DNA of 40,821 bases from DATFMP01 sp035266845 (GTDB lineage: Bacteria > SAR324 > JACQKK01): the NCBI GenBank assembly GCA_035266845.1, contig DATFMP010000081.1:1-40821 (forward strand). The letters run 5' to 3'. The notes beneath the pieces were generated by a model. That model was not told the origin of the DNA. It searched no databases and worked only from the letters and a program-made list of their open reading frames with translations. The position numbers and the translations under genes were made by a program. Numbering within the stretch: position 1 is the stretch's first letter; each line of letters opens with the position of its first letter. Below, in pieces: positions 15,371-21,915 of this stretch.

Positions 15371-16242
15371 CGCGTCTCTCCGAGGGCCATGGCCGCGGCA
15401 TCGCGCACGGCGCGAGCGGCCAGCACACCGGCCATCTCCGCGCGATAGCCGGCCGAGGCACGCACGTCGTCGATGGGCCGGGCCGCCGCCTCCGCCTGGG
15501 CGCGCACCTCGTCCAGGGCCTCATCGTCCAGTGGCTTGCCGGCCAGCGCGGCGTCCAGCTCCGAGACCAGGATCACCGTCGGCCCCACGGCTCCCAGGGC
15601 CACGGTTACCGATTCGGCCCGCCCGTCCTCGTCCAGCACCACAGCCGCCGCCGCGTTGACCAGCGCGATGTCCATCGCCGAGCGCGTGAGCCTTGCGAAC
15701 GCGTTGCCGGAGCGCGGCGCCGGCGCCGGCAGCCCGATCGCGGTAACGATCGCGCCGGGCGCCAGGGTCGTCTCGCGCGGACCCCGCGCCAGCTCCGCCA
15801 GGGGCAGGCTGTGCTCGCTGTCGCCATCCGCCACGCTCACCGTGGCCGCCAGCGCCAGCAGCGGCGTGGCCGTATCCGCCGCGGGCGAGGCGTTGCAGAG
15901 GTTGCCGCCCAGCGTGGCGCGGTTGCGCACGGGCGGCCCGCCCACCACGGCCGCCGCCGCGCACAGCGCCGGAAAGCGCGCCCGCAGGTCCGGATGGTGC
16001 TCGATGTCCGCCATGCGCGTGAGCGCCCCGATGCGCCAGGCGGTGCCCGGCCCCACCCCGATGCCGTCCAGCTCCGGGATCTGCTTCAGGTCGATCACCG
16101 TGTGCACGTCGGGCAGGCGGTGCTCCAGCGCCAGGTACAGGTCCGTCCCGCCCGCCAGATAGCGGCTGTGCGCCGGGTCGGCCCGCATCAGGGCCACCGC
16201 CTCCGCCACGGTGCCGGGTGCATGGTAGGTCAAGTTCTGCAT
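15367..16242 (-). CDS. FAD-binding (medium) subunit of a molybdenum hydroxylase
   Basis: The 291-residue protein is a CoxM/XdhB-type flavoprotein subunit. SRYLAGGTDLYLALEHRLPD near residues 26-45 and NRATLGGNLCNASPAADTAT near 105-124 are the two FAD pyrophosphate and isoalloxazine contact loops. The C-terminal CO_deh_flav_C-like domain extends from about 175 to the end. It accepts electrons from the 2Fe-2S clusters and passes them to an unknown acceptor. It is the first gene of a two-gene minus-strand unit with the 2Fe-2S subunit. GGAG precedes its ATG. The divergent upstream region contains an FNR/Anr-type box at 16415-16428, about 175 bp away, which might influence it as well as the plus-strand gene. 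Confidence 0.94.
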   Translation of the reverse strand: MQNLTYHAPGTVAEAVALMRADPAHSRYLAGGTDLYLALEHRLPDVHTVIDLKQIPELDGIGVGPGTAWRIGALTRMADIEHHPDLRARFPALCAAAAVVGGPPVRNRATLGGNLCNASPAADTATPLLALAATVSVADGDSEHSLPLAELARGPRETTLAPGAIVTAIGLPAPAPRSGNAFARLTRSAMDIALVNAAAAVVLDEDGRAESVTVALGAVGPTVILVSELDAALAGKPLDDEALDEVRAQAEAAARPIDDVRASAGYRAEMAGVLAARAVRDAAAMALGETR

Positions 16243-16528
16243 GCCGGGGGACGCGCTCCGCTGAAAGTGGGATCCGCTTCCTTTCTATCCGCATGCAACC
16301 GGGGGCGCAACACGACCGGAGGTTCCCGCAAGCGGTATGTGCGGGCACGCAGCCACGCAGGCCGCGCCACCCTCCGTTCCCGGATGGGCCGGGCCTCGCA
16401 TCCGCGGCGCGGGATTGATTTGCGTCAATGCCGGTTCCCGCTCGCTGGGGTCCAATGATGATGGACACACGGAATGGTCGGCGATGCCGGCCCGGAAACG
16501 GGGGGATACCTCGCAGCGGGTTCGAGCC
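16243..16528. other. Divergent intergenic region with FNR-type box
   Basis: The region lies between the FAD-subunit gene (minus) and the zinc-ribbon gene (plus). It contains the box at 16415-16428 and, about 26 bp downstream, an AATGAT (16454-16459) that could be a -10 element. No repeat family copy is present, which is unusual for a spacer of this length in the window. Confidence 0.5.
16415..16428 (+). promoter_or_regulatory. FNR/Anr/Dnr-type binding site
   Basis: The sequence TTGAT-TTGC-GTCAA matches the CRP/FNR-superfamily consensus TTGAT-N4-(A/G)TCAA at every defined position. If AATGAT at 16454-16459 is the -10, the box centre sits about 44 bp before the start point, close to the class II activator position. 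The regulator is not in this window. Confidence 0.65.
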
Positions 16529-16723
16529 ATGGCCATGGAGCATCGTCACGACATGGGGCTAGGCGGCGAGTGTGTCTGCCCGAAGTGCCAGACACGCATT
16601 CCTCATCGCCGCGGGGTGCCCTGCCAGCAGGAACGCTGCCCCAAGTGCGGTGCCAAGCTACTTCGTGTGGGTTCGGAGCACCACCACCTGTGGCTGGCCA
16701 AGCACGGGCAATCGCCAGCCTGA
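16529..16723 (+). CDS. Zinc-ribbon miniprotein
   Basis: With the ATG at 16529 the protein has 64 residues; starts at 16484 or 16535 are possible because no ribosome binding site decides. ECVCPKCQTRIPHRRGVPCQ and RCPKCGAKLLR give a CxCPxC...C...CPxC arrangement, a rubredoxin-like or zinc-ribbon knuckle pair. The sequence then ends in a His-rich segment (SEHHHLWLAKHG). Very similar small proteins are found in anaerobes and facultative bacteria, where they are sometimes labelled ferredoxin without evidence. Their role is unknown. The FNR-type box upstream fits expression under low oxygen. The membrane protein gene 109 bp downstream may be co-expressed. Confidence 0.75.
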   Translation: MAMEHRHDMGLGGECVCPKCQTRIPHRRGVPCQQERCPKCGAKLLRVGSEHHHLWLAKHGQSPA

Positions 16724-16832
16724 CCGACCGGTCCGGCCGTGGCGATTGCGCAGGCGCATTGAACCCCTGGAGTGCACCTGACCCCGCGAGGCCGGCAGGC
16801 GCGCGAGGAACCTAATCTGCGGAGGAAGAACC

Positions 16833-17315
16833 ATGGCGGATCTGGTGCTGACCCTTGTCGCAGGGGTTGTGGCGACAGCGCTGATGCCCCTGGGGCTGTA
16901 TGCGCTGCCACCCTTCGGTCTGCTCTCGCCCCCGGAACAGGCGCGGGCATTCGGCAGCTTCATGACGCGCCGCGAGGACAACGCGCTGATCCGGGGCCTC
17001 GTGTTGGGCATTGTCGTGGGCCTGGTGTGGGCGTTCGTCTATGCCGCGCTGCTGAGCGTCTTCGGACACAAGACAATGGGCGCGTACATCCTGTTGGGCT
17101 TCCTGTTCGGCGCGTTCTTTGGCGAAAGCCTGAGCATGGCCACGGCGCTGGTCTTCGCGGACAACCACCCGATTCCCCGCTTCCAGGAGAACGCCTGGCG
17201 GATCGCCCTGGGCACGGTGATGATCCACATCGTCCATGGCGTCGTGATGGGTGTGATGCTGGGCGCCTATGGGGTGGACTACGCGTTCATTCCCAAGCTG
17301 ATCCTGCTGCAATAA
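16833..17315 (+). CDS. Uncharacterised four-helix membrane protein
   Basis: The 160-residue protein starts at an ATG with GGAGG 7 nt upstream. Hydrophobic segments lie at about residues 3-24, 53-78, 82-107 and 124-148. The loop after the first helix is SPPEQARAFGSFMTRREDN, and a His-rich turn (MIHIVHGVVMG) lies in the last helix. I recognise no family. The two histidines within a helix could bind a metal or haem, which is speculation. Its neighbour upstream is the zinc-ribbon gene with the FNR-type box; downstream is the ArsR-type regulator with its own promoter. Coding bias and ribosome binding site make the gene itself secure. Confidence 0.8.
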   Translation: MADLVLTLVAGVVATALMPLGLYALPPFGLLSPPEQARAFGSFMTRREDNALIRGLVLGIVVGLVWAFVYAALLSVFGHKTMGAYILLGFLFGAFFGESLSMATALVFADNHPIPRFQENAWRIALGTVMIHIVHGVVMGVMLGAYGVDYAFIPKLILLQ

Positions 17316-17383
17316 TCGGCTGCGCCGCCACCCTCGCCGTCCGCGCTGGCGGACGTACCATCGCTCTACCTCCCACAATTCGC

Positions 17384-17410
17384 TTGACGCTCCGTTCCCG
17401 ATCGTATAAT
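17384..17410 (+). promoter_or_regulatory. Sigma70 promoter of the ArsR-headed array
   Basis: TTGACG (17384-17389) and a perfect TATAAT (17405-17410) are separated by 15 bp, somewhat short. The surrounding sequence is much AT-richer than elsewhere. The -10 overlaps the left arm of the palindrome at 17408-17443. Confidence 0.7.
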
Positions 17411-17443
17411 TCACCATATAGCTAATTAACCTATTGGTGAATT
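17408..17443. promoter_or_regulatory. Palindromic operator for the ArsR-type repressor
   Basis: AATTCACCA (17408-17416) and TGGTGAATT (17435-17443) are perfect 9-bp inverted copies. Between them is ATATAGC-TAATTA-ACCTAT, with a near-palindromic centre. The site covers the -10 and the likely start point and ends 4 bp before the ATG, the expected place for autorepression. Confidence 0.75.
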
Positions 17444-17447
17444 TTCG

Positions 17448-17831
17448 ATGACCTCCGATCACCTCAGCACCACGTTCGCCACCCTGGCCGATCCCACCCG
17501 GCGCGCCATTCTGGCCCGGCTGGCCGCGGGCGAGGCCACGGTGAAGGAACTGGCCAAGCCCTTCGACCTCAGCCCGCCGGCCATCTCCAAGCACCTGAAG
17601 GTGCTGGAGCGGGCGGGCCTGATCACGCGGAGCCGTACGGCGCAATGGCGCCCCTGCCGGCTCAAGCCGGAGCCGCTCAAGGAAGTGGCGGACTGGGTGG
17701 AGCGCTACCGCCGGTTCTGGGAGGAGAGCTTCGACCGTCTGGATGACTACCTGCGGGAGCTGCAGGCCCAGGCAACGCAACCAAAACGCCCCAAACACAA
17801 GGAGCCGGCAAATGGACACAGGAAACGCTGA
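17448..17831 (+). CDS. ArsR-family winged-helix repressor without metal-site cysteines
   Basis: The 127-residue protein has the ArsR helix-turn-helix: FATLADPTRRAILARLAAGE, VKELAKPFDLSPPAISKHLK and VLERAGLITRSR (residues about 9-66). It contains no cysteine at all, so it lacks the ELCVCDL-type arsenic/cadmium site. It belongs instead with the SdpR-like regulators that precede SRPBCC genes. The C-terminal part (WVERYRRFWEESFDRLDDYL) is the dimerisation helix, and the last 20 residues are basic. It should repress its own array by binding the palindrome at 17408-17443, which is inference. Its stop lies 20 bp inside the next gene. The signal that relieves repression is unknown. Confidence 0.92.
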   Translation: MTSDHLSTTFATLADPTRRAILARLAAGEATVKELAKPFDLSPPAISKHLKVLERAGLITRSRTAQWRPCRLKPEPLKEVADWVERYRRFWEESFDRLDDYLRELQAQATQPKRPKHKEPANGHRKR

Positions 17832-18324
17832 ACCCGCTGGCGCGAGCCTTCGCGCGGGCACCACCACGCTGCCGTCGGAGCGGGAGATCGTCTTCACGCG
17901 GGTCTTCGACGCACCCCGGGCGCTGGTGTTCGAGGCGTGGACCGATCCCCGGCATCTGGTGCACTGGTGGGGGCCGCGCGGTTTCACCCTCACCATTCAC
18001 GAGATCGCCGTGCAGCCGGGAGGCATGTGGCGCTTCCTCATGCACGGGCCCGACGGCGTGGACTACCCCAACGTGATCGTCTTCGACGAGGTGGTGCCCC
18101 CCGAACGCCTGATCTACTCCCACAGTGGAGAAGCCGAGCACGATAGCGCGCGGTTCCAGGTCACGGTAACCTTTGCCGAGCAGGGCCACCGCACGGCGGT
18201 CACCATGCGCATGCTGTTCCCGTCGGCGGCCGAGCGCGACCACGTGGTCAAGCAATACGGCGCCATCGAGGGCGGCAACCAGACCCTGGATCGCCTCACC
18301 GAATACCTTGGCGCGATGGCATGA
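17812..18324 (+). CDS. SRPBCC (AHSA1-like) protein 1
   Basis: The 170-residue protein begins at an ATG with GGAG 7 nt upstream and overlaps the regulator gene by 20 bp. IVFTRVFDAPRALVFEAWTD and HLVHWWGPRGFTL are the hallmark opening of the AHSA1/START-like helix-grip fold; the rest (GGMWRFLMHGPDGVDYPNVI) matches throughout. Such proteins have a hydrophobic cavity for small ligands, but their physiological ligands are generally unknown. It is the first of three paralogues in this array. An N-terminal extension of about 25 residues (NAEPAGASLRAGTTTLPSE) precedes the domain. Expression should follow the ArsR-type repressor. Confidence 0.92.
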   Translation: MDTGNAEPAGASLRAGTTTLPSEREIVFTRVFDAPRALVFEAWTDPRHLVHWWGPRGFTLTIHEIAVQPGGMWRFLMHGPDGVDYPNVIVFDEVVPPERLIYSHSGEAEHDSARFQVTVTFAEQGHRTAVTMRMLFPSAAERDHVVKQYGAIEGGNQTLDRLTEYLGAMA

Positions 18325-18788
18325 ACGAGAGCCCTGCGGCCTACAAACGGGAACTGGAGCTCACGCGGGTCTTCGATGCGCCGCGCGAGCTCGTGTTCCG
18401 GGTGTGGACGGCCCCCGAGCACCTGGCGCAGTGGTGGGGCCCGCACGGCTTCAGCGCCCCGGTGTGCGAGGTGGACCTGCGGCCGGGCGGCGCCCTGCGC
18501 ATCGTCATGCGCGGCCCCGATGGCAGCGAGCACGCCATGACGGGGGTGTTTCACGAGATCGAAGCGCCCGGGCGCATCGTGTTCACCTCCACCGTGGACG
18601 ATGGCGATGCAGTGCACTTCGACGTGCACACCACCGTGACGCTTGCCGAGGAGGGCGGCCGGACGCGACTCACCCTGCGGGCGCGGGTGGTCTCCGCCAC
18701 CGATGCGTCGGCGCGGTATCTGGTGGGCATGGAGCCGGGCTGGACGCAGAGCCTGGAGAAGCTCGCGGACTATCTGCGGCGGCTCTGA
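18321..18788 (+). CDS. SRPBCC (AHSA1-like) protein 2
   Basis: The 155-residue protein overlaps the preceding gene by four bases (ATGA). LELTRVFDAPRELVFRVWTA and HLAQWWGPHGFSAPVCEVDL are the family signature, followed by RPGGALRIVMRGPDGSEHAM and the C-terminal helix WTQSLEKLADYLRRL. Translational coupling with protein 1 suggests similar amounts of both, possibly as a heterodimer, which is inference. It is a paralogue of the genes on either side, with moderate identity, so the expansion is not recent. Ligand unknown. Confidence 0.92.
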   Translation: MNESPAAYKRELELTRVFDAPRELVFRVWTAPEHLAQWWGPHGFSAPVCEVDLRPGGALRIVMRGPDGSEHAMTGVFHEIEAPGRIVFTSTVDDGDAVHFDVHTTVTLAEEGGRTRLTLRARVVSATDASARYLVGMEPGWTQSLEKLADYLRRL

Positions 18789-18872
18789 GCCTGGGCCGCC
18801 TGCCGAGCGATGGATCAACCCCGCTCCGCCGCACGGAAAACGGGCGGTGGAGCGCAATAGAGGACGTGACCC

Positions 18873-19262
18873 GTGAACATCATTCTGTGGATTATTCAGG
18901 TGCTGCTGGCGGCCGTGTTCCTGTTCGCCGGGGGCGCGAAGTTCATGATGCCCGTGGCGGAGATGCAGGCGCAGATGCCCGTGGTGCTGCCGGGGCTGTT
19001 CCTGCACTTCATCGGCGCGTGCGAGGTGCTGGGCGCGCTGGGCCTGGTGCTGCCGGGGCTGCTGCGCATCCGGCCGGGGCTCACGCCGCTGGCCGCCGCC
19101 GGGCTGGTGATCATCATGGTCGGCGCCGTGGGCTTCACGCTGATGACGCCCGCCCCCGCCCAGGCGCTGTTCCCACTGGTGGTGGGCCTGCTGGCGGCCT
19201 TCGTGGCCTATGCGCGCTGGCGGCAGGTGCCCCTGCGGGCCCGCGCCACCGACGCCACCTGA
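18873..19262 (+). CDS. DoxX-like membrane protein
   Basis: The 129-residue protein starts at a GTG with GGA a few bases upstream. Four hydrophobic segments span residues about 3-22, 42-62, 70-92 and 97-118. NIILWIIQVLLAAVFLFAGG followed by AKFMMP is typical of the DoxX_2 group, as is HFIGACEVLGALGLVLPGLL. DoxX-like proteins are linked to quinone or thiol redox functions in a few cases, but most are uncharacterised. Position within the SRPBCC array suggests co-regulation by the ArsR-type repressor. An 84-bp gap precedes it, in which I see no second promoter. Confidence 0.88.
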   Translation: MNIILWIIQVLLAAVFLFAGGAKFMMPVAEMQAQMPVVLPGLFLHFIGACEVLGALGLVLPGLLRIRPGLTPLAAAGLVIIMVGAVGFTLMTPAPAQALFPLVVGLLAAFVAYARWRQVPLRARATDAT

Positions 19263-19284
19263 CACGCACAGGACGGAAGCGACT

Positions 19285-19764
19285 ATGGAGAAGAGAGCCG
19301 CCGCCAAGGCTGCCGACCGGGAACTGGTCATCCACCGCGAGTTCGATGCCCCGCGCGAGCTGGTGTTCCAGGCGTGGACGCAGGCCGAGCACGCCGCGCA
19401 ATGGTGGGGCCCGCAGGGCTTCACGGTGGTGCTGATGGAGATGGACGCGCGGCCGGGCGGCGCCTGGCGCAAGTGCATGCGCGCCCCGGACGGCCACGAG
19501 TACTGGCGCAGCGGCGTCGTGCGGGAGGTGGTGCCGCCGGAGCGGCTCGTGTTCACCTACTTCTCGGACGACCGGGACACGAACCCCGAGCACGAGACGC
19601 TGGTGACCGTGACCTTCAGCGAAAGCGGGGGCAAGACGCTGATGACCTTCCGCCAGACCGAGTTCGAATCGGCCGCATCGCGCGATGCCCACCGCGGCGG
19701 GTGGCAAAGCACTATGGAGCGCTTCGCCGCATACCTGGTGCAGGTGCGGGCCGGCCGGCCGTGA
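19285..19764 (+). CDS. SRPBCC (AHSA1-like) protein 3
   Basis: The 159-residue protein begins 22 bp after the DoxX gene; GGA is present about 10 nt before its ATG. LVIHREFDAPRELVFQAWTQ and HAAQWWGPQGFTVVLMEMDA are the family signature. GGAWRKCMRAPDGHEYWRSG and PERLVFTYFSDDRD complete the fold, and the C-terminal helix is GWQSTMERFAAYLVQV. A basic N-terminus (EKRAAAKAADRE) precedes the domain. It is the third paralogue in the array, closer in layout to protein 2 than to protein 1. Ligand unknown. Confidence 0.92.
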   Translation: MEKRAAAKAADRELVIHREFDAPRELVFQAWTQAEHAAQWWGPQGFTVVLMEMDARPGGAWRKCMRAPDGHEYWRSGVVREVVPPERLVFTYFSDDRDTNPEHETLVTVTFSESGGKTLMTFRQTEFESAASRDAHRGGWQSTMERFAAYLVQVRAGRP

Positions 19765-19832
19765 GTGCGGCGCCACCCACCCGGTGCGAGCGCGAAGGTT
19801 GACCCCGAAAGACCCTACCCGGAGAGACGACG

Positions 19833-20267
19833 ATGCGATTCATGGTGATGGTGCGGGCCACCCCGGATTCCGAGGCGGCCAGGATGCCGGACGAGAAGCT
19901 GCTCGCCGAAATGGGCCGCTTCAACGAGGAGATGGTGAAGGCCGGCGTGATGCTTTCGGGCGAGGGCCTCCAGCCCAGTGCCAAGGGTGCCCGCGTGCGC
20001 TTCGATGGCGACACCCGCACGGTGATCGAGGGGCCTCTGCCCGTGCAGGAGCTGATCGCGGGCTTCTGGATCCTCGACGTGGCCTCCAGGCAGGACGCGA
20101 TCGATTGGATCAAGCGCAGTCCCAACCCCTTCCCGGGCCGCGTGTCGGAGATCGAGATCCGCCAGATCTTCGAGGCGGAGGACTTCGGCGACGAGTTCAC
20201 ACCCGAGCTACGCGAGCAGGAAGAGCGCATGCGCCGGGAGATGGAGAAGAAGGCCGGCAAAGGCTGA
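19833..20267 (+). CDS. YCII-related (DGPF) domain protein
   Basis: The 144-residue protein starts at an ATG with GGAGA 7 nt upstream. RFMVMVRATPDSEAARMPDE and FNEEMVKAGVMLSGEGLQPS, then VIEGPLPVQELIAGFWILDV, match the YCII/DGPF family; the DGPF signature itself is altered to EGPL. A Glu/Arg/Lys-rich C-terminal tail (REQEERMRREMEKKAGKG) is added. The fold is ferredoxin-like. Family members are typically encoded beside ECF sigma factors of the ECF42 type, but here an ArsR-type gene heads the group instead. Catalytic activity is not established. Confidence 0.9.
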   Translation: MRFMVMVRATPDSEAARMPDEKLLAEMGRFNEEMVKAGVMLSGEGLQPSAKGARVRFDGDTRTVIEGPLPVQELIAGFWILDVASRQDAIDWIKRSPNPFPGRVSEIEIRQIFEAEDFGDEFTPELREQEERMRREMEKKAGKG

Positions 20268-20324
20268 GCCGGCCCGGTTTGGCGGCCCGCAACGGCCGCC
20301 CATTTCGATTCGTGAGGAGATGCC

Positions 20325-20738
20325 ATGCAGACCCAACCCTACCTGTTCTTCGATGGCCGCTGCGAGGAGGCCGTCGCGTTCTACCGCAGCACGCTCGGGG
20401 CGGAAGTGATGTCGCAGTTGCGCTTCAAGGACGGTCCGGACGGCGGGGCACCGGCCGGGCTGCCGCCTGGCTCCGAGGACAAGGTGATGCACATGAGCTT
20501 CCGCGTCGGCGACCTGACCCTGCTGGCTTCGGACGGGCGCTGCCTGGGGCAGCCGAACTTCCAGGGCTTCTCGCTGGCGCTCACGGTGCCCGATGCGGCG
20601 GAGGCAGAGCGGCTCTTCAACGCGCTCGCCGACGGTGGGCAGGTGCAGATGCCACTGGCGCAGACGTTCTTCTCCCCCCGCTTCGGCATGGTGGCCGACC
20701 GCTTCGGCGTCGGCTGGATGGTCATCGCAGAGGCGTAA
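20325..20738 (+). CDS. VOC superfamily protein (PhnB-like)
   Basis: The 137-residue protein follows a strong GAGGAG site. QTQPYLFFDGRCEEAVAFYR and STLGAEVMSQLRF open the first bab unit; SFRVGDLTLLASDG and FSLALTVPDAAEAERLFNAL fill the middle; FFSPRFGMVADRFGVGWMVI closes the second. This is the PhnB/3-demethylubiquinone-methyltransferase-like branch of the vicinal-oxygen-chelate fold, which usually lacks proven catalysis. It is the last gene of the array, and a hairpin between it and the convergent SnoaL-like gene probably ends both transcripts. Confidence 0.9.
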   Translation: MQTQPYLFFDGRCEEAVAFYRSTLGAEVMSQLRFKDGPDGGAPAGLPPGSEDKVMHMSFRVGDLTLLASDGRCLGQPNFQGFSLALTVPDAAEAERLFNALADGGQVQMPLAQTFFSPRFGMVADRFGVGWMVIAEA

Positions 20739-20759
20739 GCGGCGAGCATAGCCTGCCGC
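20739..20759. terminator. Hairpin between convergent genes
   Basis: GCGGC-(G)-AG and CT-GCCGC form a 7-bp stem with one bulge around CATAGC, directly after the VOC stop codon and 14 bp from the end of the convergent gene. No T-run; a bidirectional terminator role is inferred from position. Confidence 0.4.
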
Positions 20760-20772
20760 CGCGACGCCCCCG

Positions 20773-21216
20773 CTACGCCTGAGGCGCCTTGAACGAAGTG
20801 GCATCCAGCCGCAGCAGGCGCCTGGCAAACAGCCACTCGCCATCCGCCTGCACCAGGGTATCCTCGTACACGCCCGCATCCGCCAGCACGGGCAACTCGC
20901 CCGGCACGCCGTTGTAGCCGTGAAAGTAGCAACGTCCCCGCACGGTGCCGTCGGGCTGCCGCTCCAGGTGCAGGCTATGGTTGTGGTGGCGCCGGTAGCG
21001 CCCGCTCCGGCTCTCGGCGTCCTGGCGCTTGTAGGCCTCCAGCGCGGGCCGCGACCGCACCACCACGTCCAGCGGCTGCAGCTCCAGCACGCCATCCTCG
21101 GCGAAGCAGGCCGCATAGCCCGCGGCATCGCCGGCGTCGCTGCACAGGTTGTAGGCGGCGTACAGGTTCTGGATCTCCGCGTAGTCCTGGGCGCTCAGCC
21201 CGCTCGCTTTCGCCAT
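20773..21216 (-). CDS. SnoaL/NTF2-like protein
   Basis: The ATG at 21216, preceded by GGAGGG, is chosen over the longer frame. The 147-residue protein has the cone-shaped NTF2 fold: EIQNLYAAYNLCSDAGDAAG (first helices), YAACFAEDGVLELQPLDVVV, GRYRRHHNHSLHLERQPDGT, and the closing sheet GVYEDTLVQADGEWLFARRL. The CFAEDG element and the paired His in YRRHHNHS resemble SnoaL_4-type proteins related to steroid isomerases and ring-hydroxylating dioxygenase small subunits. No substrate can be named. It converges on the SRPBCC/VOC array, so it is not in that transcript, but enzymes of this fold often accompany such arrays. Confidence 0.88.
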   Translation of the reverse strand: MAKASGLSAQDYAEIQNLYAAYNLCSDAGDAAGYAACFAEDGVLELQPLDVVVRSRPALEAYKRQDAESRSGRYRRHHNHSLHLERQPDGTVRGRCYFHGYNGVPGELPVLADAGVYEDTLVQADGEWLFARRLLRLDATSFKAPQA

Positions 21217-21459
21217 ATGCCCTCCGCGTGATGGCCGCGCCCTGGACGCCCATGGGCGCCGGGCAGCGACTCCAGTCGTGCCACGCCCGCGGCAAGGGCT
21301 CAAGCCGGAGCTGCCGAGGTACGCAGCGCCAACGCGTGGCGGAAGCGGTGCAAGGCTGGCCGGGCAGGGCTCCCATGCGCCGTCCCTGTGGTACGATGGA
21401 TGTGCGGAAGGGGAGAGCATGCCGGGCGAGCGGTCGCCAGGATGGAGGCTCCCGAAGCC

Positions 21460-21708
21460 ATGCGGCGCGTCAACATCGTCATCCGCTACTACGACAGCAG
21501 CGGGGAGGTGATCTTCGAGGGCCTGCCCACGCTGCGGCACATCGACCGCGTCCCGGTGCAGTGGTTTCGGTGGGAGATCTACTGGGACGAGGAACTGGTG
21601 GAGTCCGGCACGCGCGAACCCGCACGCGGGGCCGCCCGGCGCACCAAGTCTCCCGCCCCTGCCGCGGCTGCGCGAACGCAGGGCGGCTCTGACACCCCCG
21701 AGGCATAG
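21460..21708 (+). CDS. Small protein of unknown function
   Basis: The frame encodes RRVNIVIRYYDSSGEVIFEG and PTLRHIDRVPVQWFRWEIYW, followed by a low-complexity Ala/Arg/Pro tail. Strong G/C bias at third positions in the first 55 codons supports real coding. The ATG at 21460 has GGAGG 11 nt upstream and yields 82 residues; an ATG at 21442 in the same frame is an alternative. The first part could form a small beta sheet. An extended -10-like TGGTACGAT at 21389-21397 lies upstream with no good -35. I do not recognise a family. Confidence 0.55.
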   Translation: MRRVNIVIRYYDSSGEVIFEGLPTLRHIDRVPVQWFRWEIYWDEELVESGTREPARGAARRTKSPAPAAAARTQGGSDTPEA

Positions 21709-21915
21709 CACCCGACACCTCGCCGTCGGCCGGCAAGCACCCAGCTTGGCCAACTCCCATTGAGCGACAGAGGGGGGCACTCCTCGTTAGCGAGCCGGCC
21801 CCGCCGCGCCGTTCACCCCGCGCGCACCAATGGGGTATGGTCAACGCTGTCTGCGTTGTGCTTTACTGTGGGCACGAACCGCCCCGGCACCCATCGTTCC
21901 GTTTCAGGAGCCGTT

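Noticed and set aside
15521..16549. Longer upstream extension of the FAD-subunit reading region in another frame
   Set aside because: The alternative frame has no family motifs, while the ATG at 16242 with GGAG and AGGTDL/TLGGN motifs explains the gene fully.
17448..17831. Metal-responsive ArsR/SmtB sensor
   Set aside because: The protein has no cysteine and no recognised metal-binding pattern. Neighbours are SRPBCC/YCII/VOC genes, not metal resistance genes.
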